Assembly (NCBI GenBank): GCA_031546805.1
Contig: JAVBJW010000049.1
Location: 1-10,611 of the forward strand
Origin: Mesenet sp031546805
GTDB lineage: Bacteria > Pseudomonadota > Alphaproteobacteria > Rickettsiales > Anaplasmataceae
Direction: 5' to 3'
Length of the DNA: 10,611 bases
Part shown: piece by piece, positions 5,945-10,611 of the stretch
Layout of the letters: every line of letters begins with the position of its first letter
How positions within the stretch are numbered: the stretch's first letter is position 1
Made by a program: the position numbers and the translations under genes
The notes under the pieces: generated by a model
What the model was told of the DNA's origin: nothing
The model's input: the letters and a program-made list of their open reading frames with translations, nothing else
Database searches by the model: none

Positions 5945-7651
5945 ATGAATATATTTGATAGAATTAAAATTCTCATTTTACAAAAGATATATGAACTAAA
6001 AGATTACGGAGTTATTAGCCATAGTACTAAAAATATAACTGTTGAACCACCAAATGATAAAAGCCATGGCGATATATACACCAATGCAGCGTTAATTCTA
6101 GGTAAAATAGAAAAAAAGAACCCTATAGAAATAGCTAAAGCTTTAGCAGATGCGCTGAAGTCTTTTGATGCAATTGAAAGCGTAGATATAGCAGGACCAG
6201 GATTTGTTAATATTTACCTAAAACAAGATGTATGGTTTAGCGCTTTAATGGAAATAAATACACTTAAAACAGATTTTGGTAATTCAAATATTGGCAATGG
6301 TCAAAAAATTAACATTGAGTTTGTCTCTGCAAATCCAACTGGCCCATTACATATTGGGCATGCAAGAGGAGCTGTGTTTGGTGATGTTTTAGCAAGATTG
6401 CTCAAAAAAGCAGGATATGATGTCACAAAAGAATATTATATGAATGATGCTGGTGCACAAATAAATCAATTAGTGCAATCAGTATATCTAAGATATAAAG
6501 AAGCACTAAAAGAGCAGGTAAATTTTGATGACATTCAGTATCCTGGAGAGTATTTAAAACCAATAGGTGAAGAACTTGCACAAAAGTATGGCATAGGACT
6601 TTCGCTAGAACAAAATTTTGATGAAATTAAAACTTATGCTTTAAATTATATAACTCAGTTGATAAAAGATGATTTAGGTCTTCTTGGAGTGGAGCATGAT
6701 GTTTTTACATCAGAATATGCATTACATGAAAGTGGTGTTATTGAAAAAAGCATAAGCATATTATCTGATAAAAATTTAATATATCGTGGGTGTTTAGATA
6801 AACCAAAAGGAAAGGGAGATCCATGCTGGCAACCAAGACAACAAATGTTATTTAACTCTACTAAATTTGGTGATGATGTTGATCGTCCATTACAAAAAGA
6901 AGATGGAAGTTGGACATATTTTGCTGCAGATATTGCTTATCATTTTGATAAAATCTTCCGTGGATTTAATCAAATGATAATAGCACTTGGGGTTGATCAT
7001 GCTGGATATATTAAAAGGCTCAAGGCAATAGTTGCAGCACTTAGTGACAATGAAGCTAAAATAGAAGTTAAGCTCTACAATCTAGTTAACTTTTTAAGTG
7101 ACGGTAAGCCAGTTAAAATGTCAAAAAGAAAAGGAACTTTTTTAACAGTCAAAGACGTTGTAGCAGAGGTAGGAAAAGACATAACGAGATTTATAATGCT
7201 TACTCGCAAAAACGATGTAACCTTGGATTTTGATTTTATTAAAGTCAAAGAGCAATCAAAAGATAATCCTATATTTTACATACAATATGCCCATGCGAGA
7301 GCTCATTCACTTATGCGTAATGCACCAGAATTATTACCTGAGATAGATTTATCACTATTATCTTCCAGTGAAGAGCTAGTATTAATAAAAACACTAGTGC
7401 AGTGGCCAGTAGTAGTAGAATCAGCTGCACAGTTATATGAACCGCATAGAATCAGTTTTTATTTGCTTGAAGTAGCAGAAAAATTTCATGTTCTTTGGGG
7501 ATATGGTAGTAAAAATTTAAATATGAGGTTTATAGTAAATGATAATATAGAACTTACATCTGCTAGAATATTTTTAGCAAAAGCTGTTGCCAACGTCATC
7601 GCGTCAGGCTTATCCGTATTTAATATAGAACCACTAGAAGAAATGAGGTAA
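5945..7651 (+). CDS. argS: arginyl-tRNA synthetase (class I)
   Basis: The enzyme charges tRNA-Arg with arginine using ATP. It has 568 residues from ATG 5945. The frame is open 31 codons further upstream to a TTG at 5852, but MNIFDRIKILI matches the usual ArgRS start and the extension has no similarity that I recognise. The additional N-terminal tRNA-binding domain covers about 1-90 (includes VEPPNDKSHGDIYTNAA). The catalytic domain holds the HIGH signature (136-139, in GPLHIGHARGAVFGD) and the KMSKS-type motif KMSKR (391-395). The DALR-type helical anticodon-binding domain fills about 450-568 and ends EEMR. All parts are intact. There is no clear ribosome-binding site. A weak promoter may be TTTTAC (5887-5892), 18 bases, TATTAT (5911-5916). 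Neighbours are trxA (divergent) and an unknown membrane protein 98 bases downstream. Confidence 0.97.
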   Translation: MNIFDRIKILILQKIYELKDYGVISHSTKNITVEPPNDKSHGDIYTNAALILGKIEKKNPIEIAKALADALKSFDAIESVDIAGPGFVNIYLKQDVWFSALMEINTLKTDFGNSNIGNGQKINIEFVSANPTGPLHIGHARGAVFGDVLARLLKKAGYDVTKEYYMNDAGAQINQLVQSVYLRYKEALKEQVNFDDIQYPGEYLKPIGEELAQKYGIGLSLEQNFDEIKTYALNYITQLIKDDLGLLGVEHDVFTSEYALHESGVIEKSISILSDKNLIYRGCLDKPKGKGDPCWQPRQQMLFNSTKFGDDVDRPLQKEDGSWTYFAADIAYHFDKIFRGFNQMIIALGVDHAGYIKRLKAIVAALSDNEAKIEVKLYNLVNFLSDGKPVKMSKRKGTFLTVKDVVAEVGKDITRFIMLTRKNDVTLDFDFIKVKEQSKDNPIFYIQYAHARAHSLMRNAPELLPEIDLSLLSSSEELVLIKTLVQWPVVVESAAQLYEPHRISFYLLEVAEKFHVLWGYGSKNLNMRFIVNDNIELTSARIFLAKAVANVIASGLSVFNIEPLEEMR

Positions 7652-7683
7652 TGTGTTAAAACAACAGTGAGAGTTGGCATTAT

Positions 7684-7716
7684 TTGACAATTTCTTCACT
7701 ATTAGTTATACTAATA
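7684..7716 (+). promoter_or_regulatory. strong sigma70-like promoter with palindrome over the -10 box
   Basis: TTGACA (7684-7689, perfect -35), a 17-base spacer and TATACT (7707-7712, five of six) form the best promoter in the window, 37 bases before the GTG start at 7750. A perfect inverted repeat with 7-base arms, TATTAGT (7700-7706) and ACTAATA (7710-7716) around TAT, covers the -10. Such a repeat over the -10 often marks a repressor site, though it could be chance in AT-rich DNA. It likely drives the membrane-protein gene and possibly mdh. Confidence 0.65.
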
Positions 7717-7749
7717 TATTAAACTTTAACTGTATATTTGGAGCTGTAT

Positions 7750-8706
7750 GTGAAATATATTTTGAAAAAATCAGCAGATGGAACGATATTTAAAGTTTCA
7801 TTGGCAACACTTGTATTGTTCAATCTTGCATATTTTATTGCACAATCAACATCACAGTATGCAATTGATGAAAAAATAAATTTTAACTTTTTTAAAGATA
7901 TAACAGATCCAAAAACGTATTTATATATTATAGCTTCATCAGTAATCTTGGCTGTTTTAATTTCTAGTTTTATATTTTATAAAATTAAGACAAAAGAGTT
8001 GAGCTATAGCGATAAAAAATTATTTGATGAAAAAATTAAAGAATTATCATTAGTAAATAGTGAAAAAAATAAAATAGAGAAAGTAACTATAGGATTAGAT
8101 CCTAATTGTGTTATGATAATGCCAAATCAAAATGTGATAGAGATACCAGTTTTACATTATGATACAACAGATAAAAAGCTAGAAGATAACGACAATCTGT
8201 TTAAAGAAGTGAGTTTTAATGGTCCACCTTTTTGTTCAAATAAAAACAATAGTATATATCCTGCGGCAATAAATCTTGAAGAATTTGACGCTACAGTAAA
8301 AAAGATTGTAGAGTCAAAAATATATTTCTTTAAGTATAGTGATTTTAAACGATATTGCAAATATCCAGTTATTGTAAATGGCTCTGTAATGCTTGAACAT
8401 AATATAATGACGGAAATTACAAAAGATAAAACTATCTCGCCAATGATGATACATCCAACTGAATCTTTCAAATTCACTGACTTATACAATATAAATTCTA
8501 TTAAATTCCATTATGCAGACTGTTTACCTACAAAAGTTAAGCTTGATTTAAAAGAGGAAAGATCAGCAAATATAGATTTATGTAAATATGTAATGGCTAA
8601 TAGGCACAATATGCAAAATACTATTCTTGAAGAGCCATATGTTGCATTTATCCCAGCAATAGCAGGAAATAGGCCGATTTTTGATGGCAAAGTGTTGCAA
8701 CTGTAA
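7750..8706 (+). CDS. unrecognised membrane protein with two N-terminal helices
   Basis: I do not recognise the family. The start is taken as GTG 7750 because GGAG (7740-7743) stands six bases before it; a TTG at 7738 in the same frame would overlap that site. The 318-residue product opens with a short basic stretch (MKYILKK). It has a hydrophobic helix at about 13-32 (FKVSLATLVLFNLAYFIAQ) and a second at about 57-77 (YLYIIASSVILAVLISSFIF), followed by positive residues. By the positive-inside rule, both ends lie in the cytoplasm and the roughly 240-residue C-terminal part is cytoplasmic. That part has no motif that I can name and only a few Cys. The gene has its own strong promoter and lies between argS and mdh; 68 bases separate its stop from the mdh start, so co-transcription with mdh is possible. 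Codon and base use match the neighbours, which suggests a resident gene. Confidence 0.85.
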   Translation: MKYILKKSADGTIFKVSLATLVLFNLAYFIAQSTSQYAIDEKINFNFFKDITDPKTYLYIIASSVILAVLISSFIFYKIKTKELSYSDKKLFDEKIKELSLVNSEKNKIEKVTIGLDPNCVMIMPNQNVIEIPVLHYDTTDKKLEDNDNLFKEVSFNGPPFCSNKNNSIYPAAINLEEFDATVKKIVESKIYFFKYSDFKRYCKYPVIVNGSVMLEHNIMTEITKDKTISPMMIHPTESFKFTDLYNINSIKFHYADCLPTKVKLDLKEERSANIDLCKYVMANRHNMQNTILEEPYVAFIPAIAGNRPIFDGKVLQL

Positions 8707-8774
8707 TTTTTGTCGTATATTGCCAAGTTACTGTAAATGTGCTACTACAAAGTAGATATCTTATAGGAATGACT

Positions 8775-9731
8775 ATGGCAGTAGGACGTAAAAAAATATC
8801 TTTAATTGGTGCTGGCAATATTGGTGGTACCTTAGCTCATATGATTGCTCTTAAAGAACTTGGAGATATTGTTCTCTTGGATGTAAGCGAAGGTGTACCA
8901 CAAGGTAAAGCACTTGATATTGCACAGTCATCTACTATTGATAAGTTTGATGTAAATATTATTGGCACTAATGACTATCAAGATATAACTGGGTCAGATG
9001 CAATTATCATTACTGCAGGTGTTGCTCGCAAACCAGGGATGAGCCGCGATGATTTACTCAGTATCAATACCAGAGTTATGAAAGAAGTAGGATTAAACAT
9101 CAAAAAATATGCTCCTGGTGCATTTATTATAGTGATAACCAATCCCCTTGACGCTATGGTTTGGGTAATGCATCAGGTTACTGGTGCACCATCAAATATG
9201 ATAGTAGGCATGGCTGGAGTTTTAGATTCAGCTCGCCTTTCTTATTTTCTTGCCAAAGAACTTGACGTTTCAATTAAAGACGTTTCTGCTTTTGTACTCG
9301 GTGGACACGGTGATACCATGCTACCTCTAATGGACTACTCTACAGTCTCTGGCATCCCTTTAACTAATCTTATTGATATGGGATTGATCACAAAGCAAAA
9401 AATTGATGAAATATTTGAGCGCACTCGTCGTGGAGGGGAAGAAATTGTAAAATTACTTAAATCTGGTTCTGCCTATTATGCACCAGCCTCTTCCGCTATT
9501 TGTATGCTTGAGTCTTATTTAAAAGATCAAAAACGTATTTTACCATGTGCTGCTTACTTAAGTGGTGAGTATGGTATTAAAGACTTATTTATTGGTGTGC
9601 CTGCAGTAATTGGTAGAGACGGTATTGAAAAAGTCATAGAAGTTAAGCTCAGCGAGCAAGAAAAAGCTCAGTTTAATCAATCTGTAGGTGCTGTGAAAGA
9701 CCTAGTGGCATCAATAAAACTGGATTTATAA
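8775..9731 (+). CDS. mdh: malate dehydrogenase, NAD-dependent (LDH-like type)
   Basis: The enzyme interconverts malate and oxaloacetate with NAD in the TCA cycle. From ATG 8775 it has 318 residues. This start is preferred over ATG 8769 and the GTG at 8739 because AGGA (8765-8768) lies six bases before it and MAVGRKKISLIGAG fits the family start. The dinucleotide-binding loop is GAGNIGGT (G12-T19). An Asp at the end of the second strand (VLLDVSEG) indicates NAD rather than NADP. The substrate arginines are R85 and R91 in ARKPGMSRDDLL. The catalytic pair is D151 (VLDSAR, with R154) and H178 (GGHGDTM). It belongs to the LDH-like MDH group typical of alphaproteobacteria, distinct from the E. coli type. 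A small hairpin CTACT/AGTAG (8742-8755) sits just before the ribosome site. The enzyme suits a parasite that keeps the TCA cycle. Confidence 0.97.
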   Translation: MAVGRKKISLIGAGNIGGTLAHMIALKELGDIVLLDVSEGVPQGKALDIAQSSTIDKFDVNIIGTNDYQDITGSDAIIITAGVARKPGMSRDDLLSINTRVMKEVGLNIKKYAPGAFIIVITNPLDAMVWVMHQVTGAPSNMIVGMAGVLDSARLSYFLAKELDVSIKDVSAFVLGGHGDTMLPLMDYSTVSGIPLTNLIDMGLITKQKIDEIFERTRRGGEEIVKLLKSGSAYYAPASSAICMLESYLKDQKRILPCAAYLSGEYGIKDLFIGVPAVIGRDGIEKVIEVKLSEQEKAQFNQSVGAVKDLVASIKLDL

Positions 9732-9787
9732 TTCTATTATTTTAATCTACTCTAACATCATTAAATGGTTTTAAGCAATTTCAAGAC

Positions 9788-9810
9788 GTGTTCTCAATGA
9801 ACACTCTTTT
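9788..9810 (+). terminator. candidate rho-independent terminator after mdh
   Basis: A perfect 6-base stem, GTGTTC and GAACAC, around the loop TCAAT is followed by TCTTTT, 57 bases after the mdh stop. The stem is short and the T-run broken, so termination may be weak. Confidence 0.4.
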
Positions 9811-9865
9811 GTACTGTAAGGCCGTGCACGAGAAATCTACATTATAAGGTTTCAAAAAAAGCCTA

Positions 9866-9895
9866 TTGATTGATGGCATTGCGGGAATATATACT
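9866..9895 (+). promoter_or_regulatory. candidate sigma70 promoter of tsaE
   Basis: TTGATT (9866-9871), an 18-base spacer and TATACT (9890-9895) end 35 bases before the tsaE start codon. The same TATACT -10 appears in two other promoters of this window. Prediction by consensus only. Confidence 0.45.
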
Positions 9896-9930
9896 ATTAT
9901 TTTATATTCACATACTATTTAAGTAAAAAA

Positions 9931-10365
9931 ATGCAACTAGAAGAATATAATGCAGTTGATATTAACTTTATTAAGTTATTAGCAGAAAAGGTTGCTAAAA
10001 TGGTAAAGTCTTCTGATGTTATTGCTTTACACGGAGAATTAGGGGTTGGCAAAACTATTTTCACTAAGTTTTTTATAAATGCCTTATTACCCAATGAGAT
10101 AGTATCTAGTCCTACTTTTAATATTATAAACTATTATTGTGGCAATGACTTGATTATTTGGCATTTAGATTTATATAGAATAAAGTCTTTACCTGAGTTA
10201 TATGAAATTGGTATAGAAGAAGTATTAAAGTTAGGTATTGTGATTGTTGAATGGCCAGAATTAATAAAGAAGTTAACTATACCTAACATAGAGATTACTA
10301 TTAATTATAACAGTAGTAATTGTAACTTGCGTGATGTAATAATACAAATTTTTAACAACACTTGA
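9931..10365 (+). CDS. tsaE: tRNA threonylcarbamoyladenosine biosynthesis ATPase TsaE
   Basis: TsaE is the P-loop ATPase that works with TsaB, TsaC and TsaD to make t6A at position 37 of ANN-reading tRNAs, which include the CAT tRNA in this window. The 144 residues are normal for the family. Visible motifs are the Walker A loop GELGVGKT (35-42), SSPTF (59-63), HLDLYR with D80, and VEWPE with E107, all in the expected order. The ATG at 9931 has no ribosome-binding site ahead of it, only an A-rich stretch. It stands 199 bases after mdh with its own candidate promoter, and its stop lies 18 bases from the end of pth on the opposite strand. Confidence 0.95.
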   Translation: MQLEEYNAVDINFIKLLAEKVAKMVKSSDVIALHGELGVGKTIFTKFFINALLPNEIVSSPTFNIINYYCGNDLIIWHLDLYRIKSLPELYEIGIEEVLKLGIVIVEWPELIKKLTIPNIEITINYNSSNCNLRDVIIQIFNNT

Positions 10366-10383
10366 GCTTTAAACAAAAACTAG

Positions 10384-10611
10384 CTATAGAAGAGAGTGAA
10401 GAAATAGTAATTTATCATTTGATAAGAGAGAAGCTATATTTGCAGCAATTTTATTGACAAGAAAATCAATACTTTCCATATCTGAACAATTTGATAATAC
10501 GTAATTAGCTAAATCATTGTTGTTATCAGGCCTGCCAATACCAATCCTTAAACGCCAATAGTTTGAACCTATAAACTGATCTATAGATTTTAATCCATTA
10601 TGCCCTGCTGA
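10384..10611 (-). CDS. pth: peptidyl-tRNA hydrolase, C-terminal part (start outside the window)
   Basis: Pth frees tRNA from peptidyl-tRNA that drops off the ribosome. Reading the minus strand from the window edge gives 75 codons to a TAG at 10386-10384. It opens with AGHNGLKSID, the conserved (G/A)GHNGL motif that contains an active-site Asn, then YWRLRIGIGRP, the other strongly conserved Pth block, then NYVLSN, equivalent to the family's (F/Y)VL motif. The tail (about 35 residues) is variable, as usual. The N-terminal part with the catalytic His is beyond the edge, so integrity cannot be judged. It converges with tsaE. Confidence 0.95.
   Translation of the reverse strand, partial: SAGHNGLKSIDQFIGSNYWRLRIGIGRPDNNNDLANYVLSNCSDMESIDFLVNKIAANIASLLSNDKLLFLHSLL

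Noticed and set aside
8157..8726. Minus-strand open frames opposite the membrane-protein gene
   Set aside because: Antisense shadows without start signals or recognisable products.
8739..8774. GTG-started extension of mdh
   Set aside because: The ribosome site AGGA serves ATG 8775, and the extension lies outside the family's conserved start.
1..10611. CRISPR array, rRNA genes or long tandem repeats
   Set aside because: No spaced direct repeats, rRNA segments or long tandem units were seen on reading through.

Overview
The window is AT-rich DNA whose genes point to an obligate intracellular alphaproteobacterium of the order Rickettsiales, most likely Anaplasmataceae and probably Wolbachia or a close relative. 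The pointers are low GC, a sparse layout with decayed genes, a full-length Rpn/PD-(D/E)XK 'transposase-like' gene of the type common in Wolbachia and Rickettsia, and ordinary alphaproteobacterial argS, mdh, tsaE and pth. The genus is an inference from remembered family features; no database search was possible.

Positions 1 to about 5330 form a degraded, accessory half. It starts with a frameshifted radC remnant cut by the window edge. An exodeoxyribonuclease III gene (xth) follows, broken by a frameshift and then split by an intact rpn-like gene on the minus strand (849-1712). Pieces of the xth C-terminus can still be read beyond the insertion, at about 1742-1915. Next come two unrecognised plus-strand genes: a 420-residue protein with a Ser/Asp-rich acidic head, and a 415-residue protein carrying a J-domain with an HPD motif. 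The reading frame of the second continues 85 codons past its TGA stop, so it looks like a longer gene cut by a nonsense mutation. About 310 bases with no recognisable gene follow.

Positions 5335 to 10611 form the conserved half: tRNA-CAT and trxA on the minus strand, then on the plus strand argS, an unknown two-helix membrane protein, mdh and tsaE. The 3' end of pth, on the minus strand, converges on tsaE at the window edge. These genes serve translation (argS, tRNA, pth, t6A modification by tsaE), thiol redox balance (trxA) and the TCA cycle (mdh). They do not form a single pathway operon.

Several sigma70-like promoters can be read directly. The best is TTGACA-17-TATACT, before the membrane-protein gene. 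Two promoters carry perfect inverted repeats over the -10 region, which could be operators. The most noteworthy points are the rpn insertion splitting xth, the in-frame TGA in the J-domain gene, and the two unrecognised proteins as possible host-interaction factors.
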